DNA from: Nocardia sp. alder85J
GTDB taxonomy: Bacteria; Actinomycetota; Actinomycetes; Mycobacteriales; Mycobacteriaceae
NCBI RefSeq assembly: GCF_020176955.2
Contig: NZ_JAIUCZ020000008.1
Span: 372,001 to 436,000, forward strand
Length of the DNA stretch: 64,000 bases
Direction: 5' to 3'
The position numbers and the translations under genes were made by a program. The notes beneath the pieces are model-generated. The model was not told where the DNA came from and did no database searches. It saw only the letters and a program-made list of their open reading frames with translations. Positions within the stretch are counted from its first letter, which is position 1. Each line of letters opens with the position of its first letter. Positions 8,462-16,786 of the stretch are shown piece by piece.

Positions 8462-8523
8462 GGGGATGCTGCTTTCTCGTGTGAGGTACGGGATCTCGGG
8501 GCGAGATCCCGGGTGACGGCGGA

Positions 8524-9072
8524 TCAGGCCGGCACCGGCGGGGCGCGCGCAGCGATCGCGCCCAGGTGGAGAAAGCGGGGAAGTTCGAGGTGGTCACCGG
8601 GTCGGCGGGCCGGTCCGGCGACCCGGAAGATCGGGCGGGGCCGCTCGGTCACGGCCCGGATCGCCCGGCTGACAACGGCATACAGCCGTTCCGCCGCGAC
8701 CAGCAGCAACGCGCACAGCGGCACCGCGACGGCGTGGACGATCAGCATCGCGTGCCCGGACATCGGGAGCGGGAACGGCGATCCGGCGGCGGTCACCCGG
8801 CTGGTCGCCGCGTGGATCATCGCGTGCTGATGACCGATCAGCCCGGTCAGCACCTCATGGCCCATCCATTGGCCGCCGGCCAAAGCCGCGAGCAGTCCGG
8901 CGCGGCCGGTGATCCGGCCCGGGGGTGGCAGGGCGGCCGCCAGTGTCCCGGCGACCACGGCCACCGAGAACAACAGCATCAGCGCGGTGGAGTCCGGGAA
9001 ACCCCCACCGCCGAGGCCGTGTGCGGCGACTGCCAGCGCGGCCGACAGCAGACCCAGCGCGGTACCGCGCAC
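8524..9072 (-). CDS. Integral membrane protein next to the copper operon
   Basis: Starting at the GTG at 9072 (VRGTALGLLSAALAVAAHG) gives 182 residues with about four or five membrane helices. Histidines lie in or near helices: GHEVLTGLIGHQHAMIHA and SGHAMLIVHAVAV. It ends 62 bases before ycnI on the same strand, so it is likely the first gene of the copper operon. The frame stays open to 9420, but the upstream part is Arg/Pro-rich and does not look coding. The His-rich helices fit a metal-related role, which is inference only; no named family was recognised. Confidence 0.55.
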   Translation of the reverse strand: MRGTALGLLSAALAVAAHGLGGGGFPDSTALMLLFSVAVVAGTLAAALPPPGRITGRAGLLAALAGGQWMGHEVLTGLIGHQHAMIHAATSRVTAAGSPFPLPMSGHAMLIVHAVAVPLCALLLVAAERLYAVVSRAIRAVTERPRPIFRVAGPARRPGDHLELPRFLHLGAIAARAPPVPA

Positions 9073-9448
9073 TTCGGCGACGCCGGCGGCGGCCGGCCGG
9101 TGACGACCGCTGTCGCCGCGGGTATCGCGGGCTTGCCGCCATTCGTGGCGTCGCGGTCGCTCCGGTGCTCGACCGGTCGTCGTGGTCCGGCCCGGAATCC
9201 CGGTGTCGCGTGGCCTGCCCGGCCGATTCCGCCGCCTGCCGGCGGGGATGTTCGCGCGGACGGCGCGATGCGTCGCGAGCTGGTGATCGGACCGGGTAAC
9301 GACGTGATGCGGCAGTACCGGCGAGCGGTTCGCAGCGGTCCGGCCGGGCGCCGACGCCGAAGCGGACCCGGCGGGCGCGGGGCCCGGGGTCGGCATTCGG
9401 CAACGGTCACCAGGGGGCACGGGAGATCTCTGGTCGAGTGGGGTGGGG

Positions 9449-10135
9449 TCAGTGCACGCCGAGGCGGGTCAGCAGGTCCGCTTCGATATCGGCCAGTTCG
9501 TGCGAGATCGACTCGTGCACCGTGCGGCGGCGCGGCACCGGCATCCGGTCGGCGGTGCGGACCGCCGCGGTCAGGCTGTCGAGCCGGTCCCGGGTACCGG
9601 CGACGAACTTCACCGTGTCGTCGTCGCGGCCGTTCTTACCGCTGCGGGAGCGCCCGGCCTCGGCCCGCTTCTGATCGGACTTCTGCTCCAGCTCGGTCAG
9701 GGTCTGTTCGGCGCCGGCGATGCGGACCTGCAACGCGGCGCCGGGGCCGGAGTAGTCGGTGAGCTGGTCGATGCCGATGCCCAGCTGCCGGGCGCGGCGG
9801 GTGTCGAGTTCACCGCGCACGAAGGTCGCCGCGCGGTAAGCCAGCGGGGCCAGCACCGGCACCAGGATCCGGGCCACCCCCAGGTATTTGCGCACCTGGC
9901 CGACGCTGAACAGATCGCGCTCGGCCTTCGCGGCGGTCTTCAGTGCCGCCTTCTCCTGGGCCTTCAGGGTCGCCACCTGCTGTTTGGCCACGTCCCGCTG
10001 GGTGCGCAGTTCGGCGCGGTCACGTTTGCGCTCGTTGCGGGCGCCGAGCTTCGCCTCCAGGCCGGCCTTGTGCTTGAGGGCTTTCGCCTCGGCTTTGCGG
10101 TTCGCGCGCCGCGAGCGCTTGGTGAACAACCCCAT
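9449..10135 (-). CDS. DUF6474-like coiled-coil protein
   Basis: The 228-residue protein starts MGLFTKRSRRANRKAEAKALKHKAGLEAKLG. It has a strongly basic, Ala-rich helical N-terminal third, probably a coiled coil to residue 75. A more hydrophobic middle follows (YLGVARILVPVLAPLAYRAATFVRG), then a second helical stretch and a tail ending ADIEADLLTRLGVH. It resembles a conserved mycobacterial/nocardial protein annotated as DUF6474 or as resembling Rv3850; this is from memory. The role is unknown. It stands alone between the copper cluster and htpG. Confidence 0.75.
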   Translation of the reverse strand: MGLFTKRSRRANRKAEAKALKHKAGLEAKLGARNERKRDRAELRTQRDVAKQQVATLKAQEKAALKTAAKAERDLFSVGQVRKYLGVARILVPVLAPLAYRAATFVRGELDTRRARQLGIGIDQLTDYSGPGAALQVRIAGAEQTLTELEQKSDQKRAEAGRSRSGKNGRDDDTVKFVAGTRDRLDSLTAAVRTADRMPVPRRRTVHESISHELADIEADLLTRLGVH

Positions 10136-10292
10136 GGGTAGGCCTCCGTCATGCTGGTTCGCCGTGGGCGGATGGTCGTCAGCCGGTGTACCCGCCCACG
10201 AGCCACACGGTTTGCGACAACCCTATCCGGTCGCGCTGACGCTCCACGAGGGACCGGCCCGCGTCACCACCGTGGCGCCGCGGGCCGGGTGA

Positions 10293-12266
10293 TCACAACG
10301 ACTTCGTCAGGCGATCGGTGAGGATCCGGGCGAAGTGGGCCGGATCCTTCAGCTCCCCGCCCTCGGCGAGGATCGCGGTGCCGTAGAGCAATTCGGCGGT
10401 CGCGGTGAGATCGCCGTCGGTGCCCTCGTCGGCGGCGGCCCGGTTCTTGTCGTAGGCCTCGCGCAGGCCGGTGACCAGCGGGTGGGTCGGATTCAGCTCC
10501 AGGATCCGCTTGGTCTGCGGCAGTTCCTGACCCGACGCCCGGTACATGCGCTCCAGCTGCGGGGTGAAGTCGAAGACGTCACCGACCACACAGGCCGGCG
10601 AGGTGGTCAGCCGCGACGACAGCCGGACCTCCTTGACGCTCTCGTCCAGCGCCTGCTGCAACCACGTCAGCACCTCGCCGAAGTCCTTCTCCTGTTGTTC
10701 GCGCAGCTGCTCGGAGGCCTTCTTCTCCTCCTCCGTCTCCAGATCGACCTCGCCCTTGGCGATGGACTGGAACTGCTTGCCCTCGAACTCCGTGACCGAG
10801 CCGACCCACATCTCGTCGACCGGATCGGTGAGGATCAGCACCTCCAGACCCTTGGCCCGGAACGCCTCCAGATGCGGCGAATTCTCGATCTGCTGCCGGG
10901 ATTCGCCGGTCATGTAGTAGATCTTGTCGTGGCCCTCGGGCAGTCGCTCGAGATATTCGGCGAGGGTGGTGAGCTTCTCGGTCGAATGGGTGGACGCGAA
11001 CGACGAGACCTGCAGGATGGTTTCGCGATTGTCGAAATCGGCGAGCAGACCCTCCTTCAGCACCCGGCCGAATTCCGACCAGAAGGTGCGGTACTTCGAA
11101 TCGTCGCCGCCCTCCTCGCGGCCGGCGGACTGCATGTCCTTGACCGTCGACAGCACCTTGCGGACCAGGCGCTTGCGGATCATCTGGATCTGCCGGTCCT
11201 GCTGCAGGATCTCGCGGGACACGTTGAGCGACAGGTCCTGTGCGTCGACCACGCCCTTCACGAAGCGCAGGTACTCCGGCATCAGCTCTTCGCAGTTGTC
11301 CATGATGAACACCCGGCGCACGTAGAGCTGGACGCCGCGCTTGTGCTCGCGGTTGAACAGGTCGAACGGCGCCTGCGAGGGCAGGAACAGCAGCGCCTGA
11401 TATTCGAAGGTGCCCTCCGCCTTCATCGGGATGATCTCCAGCGGATCGTCCCAGGCGTGCGAGACGTGCTTGTAGAACTCCTTGTATTCGTCCTCGGACA
11501 CCTCGCTGCGCGGGCGGGTCCACAACGCCTTCTGCGAGTTGAGGATTTGATCCTCGATGATCGTCTTCTCTTCGGCGTCCTCGCCCTCACCCTCGGTGAC
11601 GGTCCGCTCGACCTGCATGCGGACCGGCCAGGCGATGAAATCCGAGTATTTCTTGACGATTTCGCGGAGTTTCCACTCCAGCGTGTAGTCGAAGAGGTGG
11701 TCGTCCGGGTCGGCGGGCTTCAGGTGCAGCGAGACCGCAGTGCCCTGCGGGCCCGATTCCAGGGTCTCGATGGTGTAGGCGGAGCTGCCGGCGTGCGACT
11801 CCCAGCGGGTGGCGGTGGTCTCGCCGGCGCGGCGGGTGGTCAGTGCGACCTTGTCGGCCACCATGAAGGTGGAGTAGAAGCCGATGCCGAACTGGCCGAT
11901 GAGTTCCTCGGCGGCGGCGTCGGATTTGCCGTCCAGCAACTGTTTGCGCAGTTCCGCGGTGCCGGACTTGGCCAGCGTGCCGATCAGGTCGATCACTTCG
12001 TCGCGCGACATGCCGATGCCGTTGTCGCGGACGGTCAGGACGCGGTTCTCCGCGTCGACGGCCAGTTCGATGTGCAGATCGGAGATGTCGACCGCGAGAT
12101 CCTTGTCCCGGAACGACTCCAGCCGCAGTTTGTCCAGTGCGTCGGAGGCATTCGAGATCAACTCGCGCAGGAATGTGTCCTTGTTCGAATAGACCGAGTG
12201 GATCATCAGTTCCAGCAGCTGATGGGTTTCGGCCTGAAACTCCAATTGTTCGACGTGCTCAGTCAC
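10293..12266 (-). CDS. htpG: Hsp90 chaperone HtpG
   Basis: The 657-residue protein has the bacterial Hsp90 layout. The N-terminal GHKL ATPase shows NASDALDKLR, DNGIGMSRDEVID and GQFGIGFYSTFMVADKV; a middle domain contains RGVQLYVRRVFIMDNCEELMPEYLRF; a C-terminal dimerisation domain includes LELNPTHPLV. It assists folding of client proteins in the cytoplasm using ATP. The GTG start at 12266 lies 6 bases after a TATTAT hexamer, with no room for a ribosome site, so the message is probably leaderless. Confidence 0.97.
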   Translation of the reverse strand: MTEHVEQLEFQAETHQLLELMIHSVYSNKDTFLRELISNASDALDKLRLESFRDKDLAVDISDLHIELAVDAENRVLTVRDNGIGMSRDEVIDLIGTLAKSGTAELRKQLLDGKSDAAAEELIGQFGIGFYSTFMVADKVALTTRRAGETTATRWESHAGSSAYTIETLESGPQGTAVSLHLKPADPDDHLFDYTLEWKLREIVKKYSDFIAWPVRMQVERTVTEGEGEDAEEKTIIEDQILNSQKALWTRPRSEVSEDEYKEFYKHVSHAWDDPLEIIPMKAEGTFEYQALLFLPSQAPFDLFNREHKRGVQLYVRRVFIMDNCEELMPEYLRFVKGVVDAQDLSLNVSREILQQDRQIQMIRKRLVRKVLSTVKDMQSAGREEGGDDSKYRTFWSEFGRVLKEGLLADFDNRETILQVSSFASTHSTEKLTTLAEYLERLPEGHDKIYYMTGESRQQIENSPHLEAFRAKGLEVLILTDPVDEMWVGSVTEFEGKQFQSIAKGEVDLETEEEKKASEQLREQQEKDFGEVLTWLQQALDESVKEVRLSSRLTTSPACVVGDVFDFTPQLERMYRASGQELPQTKRILELNPTHPLVTGLREAYDKNRAAADEGTDGDLTATAELLYGTAILAEGGELKDPAHFARILTDRLTKSL

Positions 12267-12272
12267 GTCGAC

Positions 12273-12278
12273 ATAATA
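12273..12278 (-). promoter_or_regulatory. -10 element for leaderless htpG
   Basis: TATTAT ends 6 bases before the GTG of htpG, the spacing expected if transcription begins at the start codon itself. Confidence 0.55.
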
Positions 12279-12316
12279 CGACGGCGGCCCCGGCGCTCCG
12301 AAGGGTCACCCGCGGG

Positions 12317-14092
12317 TCAGCGGAAGTCCGCCATCGCCGGGACCTCGGCCTCGGCGCTGCGGGCGCCCGGCTCGGTGGGGGCCATCCAGTCGCGCAACGC
12401 CTTGGTGGCGCGCACATCGTCCTCGTTGTATTCCAGCAACCGGGTGCGCTGGCCGATATCGGGCGGCCCGTCGTAGCCGACGGCCAGCCGGTACCAGCTC
12501 ATCGACGCCTCGCCGCCGGCCTCCGGATCACGCCAGGCGAATCCGGCGACCGGGGCGATCTTCTTCAGCCCCTTGCCGTTCGGGCAGATGAACTGGGTGG
12601 AGACGGCCTCGAACATGTCCACCCACTGCGGCCCGTCCACGAACTCACGCACCTGCGCCTCGGTCGGGACGCCGGGCAGGCCCGAGAACCGGCGTGCCGA
12701 CTCGTACAGCCATTTGTCCTCGGCGGTACGCGAATAGCAGTAGGCCGCGAAGGTCTTGCCGTTCGCGACGGCCTCGGCGCGGATCTCCATCAGCCAGGTC
12801 CAGAACTCCGCGAACGAACGCGCCTCGTCCCGGGTGGGCAGCGGATCCCAGCTGACGAACGGGCGATAGACGCCGTCGAGCAGGGTGCCCCACAGATAGG
12901 CGCCGTACTCCTGATAGCTCTCCAGGTCGACGTCGACCTCGACATCGGCCCGCCGCACCCGTAGTCGCTCGACGCGCCGGACCAGCGGCGCTCCGGAGAT
13001 CCAGGCCCGCGCGGTGACCACGGCCTCCTCGAACGGCTCGTACTGCCAGTCGTCGGGGGCGTCGCCGGTCCAGTTCGCCAGATCCTCGATGGTGTCGACG
13101 GAGTGGCGGCGCAGCACCTCCGCGCGCGAACCGGCGGCGACCAGGCTGACATCGCGATGGTCGGTGAGCCAGCGCTCGCAGCTGGGGGTGTCCGGCGTCT
13201 CGCTGCGGGTCCACCACGGGCACTGACGGCATTCCGGCACCTTGGACGGCACCGTCGGCAGCTCGCCGCGCACCACCGCGATCCGATCGGCGTAGCGGCG
13301 GTCGTACTCGTCGAGCAGCGGGCCCAGATCGTGGATGAGCACCCGGTCGGCGTGGAAGCCGACGACGCCGCCGACCAGGGCCGGGCTCGCCAGCCCGTGC
13401 CGCTGCAACATCCGGTAGAGATGGACCAGCCGCTGCTGGTCGCGCGGCTGGGTGCGGACGCGCACGGTGCGGTCCGGCCGCGGATTCCATTCGTACAGGC
13501 CGGTGGTGAGCGGATGGAATTCGGCCGGATCGGGCTGCCGCGGGTCGGTGACCTTGTGGTTGACCACGATGATCGGCAGATAGCCGCCGCGCTGCTCGTC
13601 GCGCAGCAGGATCTCCGAGCCGCCGCGCCGCCCGGTGTCGGGCTCCTGCGGCAGCAGCGCACCCCAGATGCGCGGCGCCCCGGCGGCGCACGCCCGCATG
13701 GTGGCCGCGGCGCGCGCCCCGGCCGATTGCGCGGGGTCGATCACCGTCCACTGCGCGGGGGCGGCGGCGACCAGCAGATCGCGCACCCGCTCGCGGTGGG
13801 CGGTGGCCGCCTCGCGGCGCTGCACCACCCCGGCATCCTCCGTCACCCCGGTCAGCACCTCGGGATGCGCGGAATTCAGATGCAGCCGATGACGACAGCC
13901 GATGAGGGACCGGGCATCGACGAAGGCGGTGACCGATGCCGTCGGCGCGGCTGTGGCAGCCGCCGGCGTGGCTGTGGCAGCCGCCGGCGTGGCTGCCGCG
14001 AACTCGCCGGACGCGCACACCACAGCCGCCGGCGGCTCGGAGTGCCCGCCCTCATGTTCGCGACCGTTCCGGTCACCACTGCCCGAATACAC
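12317..14092 (-). CDS. TM0106-type RecB-like nuclease with C-terminal RNase H-like domain
   Basis: The 591-residue frame (GTG at 14092) matches the TM0106 family. A PD-(D/E)xK-type nuclease region includes LLRDEQRGGYLPIIVVNHKVTDP, a cluster of cysteines is seen in VPECRQCPWW and SCERWL, and a C-terminal exonuclease-like fold includes FWTWLMEIRAEAVANGKTFAAYCYSR and LEYNEDDVRATKALRDWM. Members are putative DNA repair or processing nucleases without a firm biochemical role. The first 50 residues are low-complexity Ala/Thr/Pro coded by a short tandem repeat, so the true start may lie nearer VTAFVDARSLIGCRH. It stands 50 bases downstream of htpG on the same strand. Confidence 0.8.
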   Translation of the reverse strand: MYSGSGDRNGREHEGGHSEPPAAVVCASGEFAAATPAAATATPAAATAAPTASVTAFVDARSLIGCRHRLHLNSAHPEVLTGVTEDAGVVQRREAATAHRERVRDLLVAAAPAQWTVIDPAQSAGARAAATMRACAAGAPRIWGALLPQEPDTGRRGGSEILLRDEQRGGYLPIIVVNHKVTDPRQPDPAEFHPLTTGLYEWNPRPDRTVRVRTQPRDQQRLVHLYRMLQRHGLASPALVGGVVGFHADRVLIHDLGPLLDEYDRRYADRIAVVRGELPTVPSKVPECRQCPWWTRSETPDTPSCERWLTDHRDVSLVAAGSRAEVLRRHSVDTIEDLANWTGDAPDDWQYEPFEEAVVTARAWISGAPLVRRVERLRVRRADVEVDVDLESYQEYGAYLWGTLLDGVYRPFVSWDPLPTRDEARSFAEFWTWLMEIRAEAVANGKTFAAYCYSRTAEDKWLYESARRFSGLPGVPTEAQVREFVDGPQWVDMFEAVSTQFICPNGKGLKKIAPVAGFAWRDPEAGGEASMSWYRLAVGYDGPPDIGQRTRLLEYNEDDVRATKALRDWMAPTEPGARSAEAEVPAMADFR

Positions 14093-14177
14093 GTGTAGCA
14101 GTATGGTCCCTCACACCGACAACCTCGTGAACCGCACTGCACGCAACGGTTGTGAAGCGCTGTGGTAGGTGCATGCG

Positions 14178-14210
14178 ACGGGCCCGTCGTGCCGTGCACG
14201 ACGGGCCCGT
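14178..14210 (-). terminator. Strong hairpin after the 14227-14994 dehydrogenase
   Basis: A perfect 14-bp stem (ACGGGCCCGTCGTG against CACGACGGGCCCGT) with a 5-base loop starts 17 bases beyond the stop of the minus-strand dehydrogenase. Only a short mixed sequence follows it. Confidence 0.75.
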
Positions 14211-14226
14211 TCTGCCGGAGGAGTGG

Positions 14227-14994
14227 TTACCGCGGCGCCATGCGCAGCGCGCCGTCCATCCGGATGGTCTCGCCGTTGAGGTAGTCGTGCTCGACGATGT
14301 ACTGCGCCAGCTGCGCGTACTCGTCCGGGCGGCCCAGCCGCGACGGGAACGGCACGCCCGCCTCGAGGCCCTTGCGGTACTCCTCGGTGACACCGGCCAG
14401 CATCGGGGTGTCGATGATGCCGGGGGCGATGGTGTTCACCCGGATGCCGAACTGCGCCAGATCCCGGGCCGCCGGAATCGTCATGCCCGCGACGCCGCCC
14501 TTGGACGCGGAGTAGGCGATCTGGCCGATCTGGCCCTCGAACGCCGCCACCGAGGCGGTGTTCACGACCACGCCGCGCTGCCCGTACTCGTCGACCGCCT
14601 CGGTCTTGGAGATGGCGTCGGCGGCCAGCCGCATCACGTTGAAACTGCCCAGCAGGTTGACGGTGATGACCGTGCGGAACAGCTCCAGATCGTGCGGGCC
14701 GTTCTTGGACAGGATGCGCCCGGCCCAGCCGACGCCGGCGCAGTTGACCACGATGCGCGGCGGCACACCGGATCCCACCACCGTCTCGATCGCGGCGGCC
14801 ACCTCGTCCCCGCTGGTGACGTCGGTGGGCAGCAGGGTCACGCCGCCGGGCACGTTGTCGCCCGCCCGGTCGATGGACTGCTTCAGATCCAGCCCGAAGA
14901 CGGTGGCCCCGAGTTCGGCGAAGCGCTTGGCGGTCGCGGCGCCCAGCCCGGACGCGGCCCCCGTGATGATTGCGGCGGAGCCCGAAATCTCCAT
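14227..14994 (-). CDS. Short-chain dehydrogenase/reductase (3-hydroxyacyl-CoA dehydrogenase type)
   Basis: The 255-residue protein is a classical SDR. The NAD-binding TGAASGLG is at residues 11-18, NCAGVG replaces the usual NNAG, and the catalytic Ser/Tyr/Lys lie in NTASVAAFEGQIGQIAYSASKGG. The PG motif (APGIIDTPML) is also present. It resembles the human HSD17B10-like 3-hydroxyacyl-CoA dehydrogenases found in actinobacterial fatty-acid oxidation, so oxidation of a 3-hydroxyacyl-CoA is the best guess. GAGAGGACC precedes the ATG at 14994. It is divergent from the second SDR gene. Confidence 0.9.
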   Translation of the reverse strand: MEISGSAAIITGAASGLGAATAKRFAELGATVFGLDLKQSIDRAGDNVPGGVTLLPTDVTSGDEVAAAIETVVGSGVPPRIVVNCAGVGWAGRILSKNGPHDLELFRTVITVNLLGSFNVMRLAADAISKTEAVDEYGQRGVVVNTASVAAFEGQIGQIAYSASKGGVAGMTIPAARDLAQFGIRVNTIAPGIIDTPMLAGVTEEYRKGLEAGVPFPSRLGRPDEYAQLAQYIVEHDYLNGETIRMDGALRMAPR

Positions 14995-15095
14995 GGCAAA
15001 GGTCCTCTCGTTGTTGAACGGCTCGCTGGCCCTCCGTTAACGCACATTAACCGGAGTTCCGGGCATGGTCACGAGGGGAGGGCGGCGCGGTGCGG

Positions 15096-15228
15096 ATCCG
15101 TTGTCCGCCGCGCATCGGCGAACAGTTCTGTTCATCGGTGGTACGGTCTGCGGTATGCACCCCCCTGTGGATCGCGCGTCCCGGTGGCGCGGGCCACTGC
15201 GCAGCAGAACTGTTGCCGGACAACGGAT
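15096..15228. repeat. Nested inverted repeat around the start of the second SDR gene
   Basis: Outer arms ATCCGTTGTCCG (15096-15107) and CGGACAACGGAT (15217-15228) are perfect complements. Inner arms ACAGTTCTG-like (15122-15130) and CAGAACTGT (15205-15213) are also complementary. In addition GAACAG-TT-CTGTTC at about 15120-15133 is a small dyad in itself. The left half is upstream of the ATG at 15155 and the right half is inside the coding region, so it could be paired operators or an RNA hairpin. Confidence 0.7.
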
Positions 15229-16120
15229 TCTGATCACCGGCGCGGCTCGCGGGATCGGCGCCGCGCTGGCCCGGCAGCTGTACGCGCACGGCGCCCGGGT
15301 GGCGGTGCTGGGCATCGAGGCCGAACTGCTGGCCGAGGTCGCGCGCGAGTGTGGCGACGCGCCCTGGCGTTATTGCGACATCGGCGATCCGACCCAGGTG
15401 GAGCGCGTGGTGAATTCGCTCGTGGGCGAGCTGGGCGGACTGGACGCGGTGGTCGCCAACGCCGGGGTGGCCCGGCAGCTCGCGCTCGTCGGCGGCGATG
15501 CCCGGGTGGTGGAGGAGACGTTCGCGGTGAACGTGCTCGGCGTCTACTACACGATGCGCGCGGCCGGTCCGCATCTCGGCCACGCCGCCGGCTATCTGCT
15601 CGTGGTGTCCTCGCTGGCAGCGGCGGTGCACCTGCCGCTGGCGGGGGCCTACAGCGCCTCCAAGGCGGCGGCGGAGGCGCTGGCCAACACACTGCGCAAC
15701 GAGATCCGGCACACCGGCGCCCGGGTCGGCGTCGCGTACTTCGCCGAGCTGGACACCGATATGACCGCACGCGGCTTCGGCACCGATGCGGCCCGGACCA
15801 TCCTGGGCCGCACCACCGTCTCCGGGGTGGCGCCCCTGGGACCCGCCATCGATGTGCTGGAGCGGGCATTGGCCCGGCGCTCGCGGCGGGTGGTATCACC
15901 GTGGTGGGTCGGCGTGATCCTGCCGTTTCGACCACTCGGTCAATGGGTAATAGACCTGGCGCTACGTCGTGGTGTGGGCGAGGCGGTGGCGATCGCGCGT
16001 ACCGAGCCGGTCGTCTTCACCACCGACCAGCCGGCTCGCTCCCGCCGGAGGGAGCGGCCCGCCCCACTGTCCGCATCGTCCCCACCGACAGGTCGTGCCG
16101 GGACCCACGGCCCGTCGTGA
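15155..16120 (+). CDS. Short-chain dehydrogenase/reductase, second gene
   Basis: From the ATG at 15155 the protein has 321 residues. The Rossmann motif TGAARGIG is followed by NAGVA and the catalytic VVSSLAAAVHLPLAGAYSASKAA. The C-terminal quarter (VVSPWWVGVILPFRPLGQWVIDLALRR) is hydrophobic and basic, typical of SDRs that associate with membranes or lipids, and the last 40 residues are Arg/Pro-rich. The substrate is not evident. A TetR regulator follows after 21 bases, suggesting that gene controls this operon. The frame is open upstream, and a start beyond the inverted repeat is also possible. Confidence 0.85.
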   Translation: MHPPVDRASRWRGPLRSRTVAGQRILITGAARGIGAALARQLYAHGARVAVLGIEAELLAEVARECGDAPWRYCDIGDPTQVERVVNSLVGELGGLDAVVANAGVARQLALVGGDARVVEETFAVNVLGVYYTMRAAGPHLGHAAGYLLVVSSLAAAVHLPLAGAYSASKAAAEALANTLRNEIRHTGARVGVAYFAELDTDMTARGFGTDAARTILGRTTVSGVAPLGPAIDVLERALARRSRRVVSPWWVGVILPFRPLGQWVIDLALRRGVGEAVAIARTEPVVFTTDQPARSRRRERPAPLSASSPPTGRAGTHGPS

Positions 16121-16141
16121 ATCGGAATGGAGTTGCCCGCC

Positions 16142-16786
16142 ATGCCCCCCTCGGCCGGTATCACCCGTCAACTGCCCCGCGGCCGCCACGGTCTGTCCCG
16201 GGAGACGGTGATCGCCTCACAACGTGAGCGGATACTCGGCGCGATGGCCGCCGCCATGGCCGAGAACGGTTATGTCGGAACGTCGGTCGCCACGATCATC
16301 AAGCGGGCCGGGGTGTCCCGGGAGACCTTCTACGAGCAGTTCCGTTCCCGGGAGGACTGTTTCGAGGCGGGCTATCAGCGCGCGGTGGAGATCATGCTGA
16401 CCCGGACCGGCGCGGCCCGCCGCACCGAGGCCGCCGCCGGTACCCCGGCGCAGCGGCTGGACCGGCTGCTGCGCGCCTATCTGGACGCGCTGGCGGACGA
16501 ACCGACCTATGCCCGGCTGTATCTGGTCGAGGTGTACGCGGTCGGGTCGAAGGCGATCGCCCGCCGCGTCGAACTCCAGGAATCCTTCGTCGACATCATC
16601 GTGGATCTGCTCGGCGCGCATTCCTCAGCCCAGCGCTTCGCCTGCACCACCCTGGTGGCGGCGATCAGCACGATGGTCACGGCCCGGATCGCCGCCGGCG
16701 ACCTGGACGGGCTGCGGACGCTGCGCGAACCCATCCTCGAACTGGTGCGTCGCGGCGGTGAGCTGTTCGGTATCGATCAGCCCTGA
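16142..16786 (+). CDS. TetR family transcriptional regulator
   Basis: The protein has 214 residues. The helix-turn-helix is near residues 25-70: ILGAMAAAMAENGYVGTSVATIIKRAGVSRETFYEQFRSREDCFEAGY. The C-terminal ligand-binding part begins AQRLDRLLRAYLDALADEPTYARLYLVEVYAVG and resembles regulators of fatty-acid or small-lipid genes. The ATG at 16142 is preferred over the in-frame ATG at 16127 because GGAG at 16129-16132 stands 9 bases before it. It probably represses the SDR gene just upstream. Its last 162 bases are also read on the other strand by the GDT1 gene. Confidence 0.92.
   Translation: MPPSAGITRQLPRGRHGLSRETVIASQRERILGAMAAAMAENGYVGTSVATIIKRAGVSRETFYEQFRSREDCFEAGYQRAVEIMLTRTGAARRTEAAAGTPAQRLDRLLRAYLDALADEPTYARLYLVEVYAVGSKAIARRVELQESFVDIIVDLLGAHSSAQRFACTTLVAAISTMVTARIAAGDLDGLRTLREPILELVRRGGELFGIDQP

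Noticed and set aside
9073..9448. N-terminal extension of the membrane protein to 9420
   Set aside because: The extra 116 codons are Arg/Pro-rich without hydrophobic pattern or start signal. Apart from this open frame nothing was recognised in the stretch.
10335..12476. A 713-codon plus-strand frame opposite htpG
   Set aside because: It is a shadow of HtpG codons, without a start signal or domain resemblance.
14093..14177. Possible tRNA between the nuclease and SDR genes
   Set aside because: Short complementary stretches were looked for, but no cloverleaf, T-loop or acceptor stem could be drawn.
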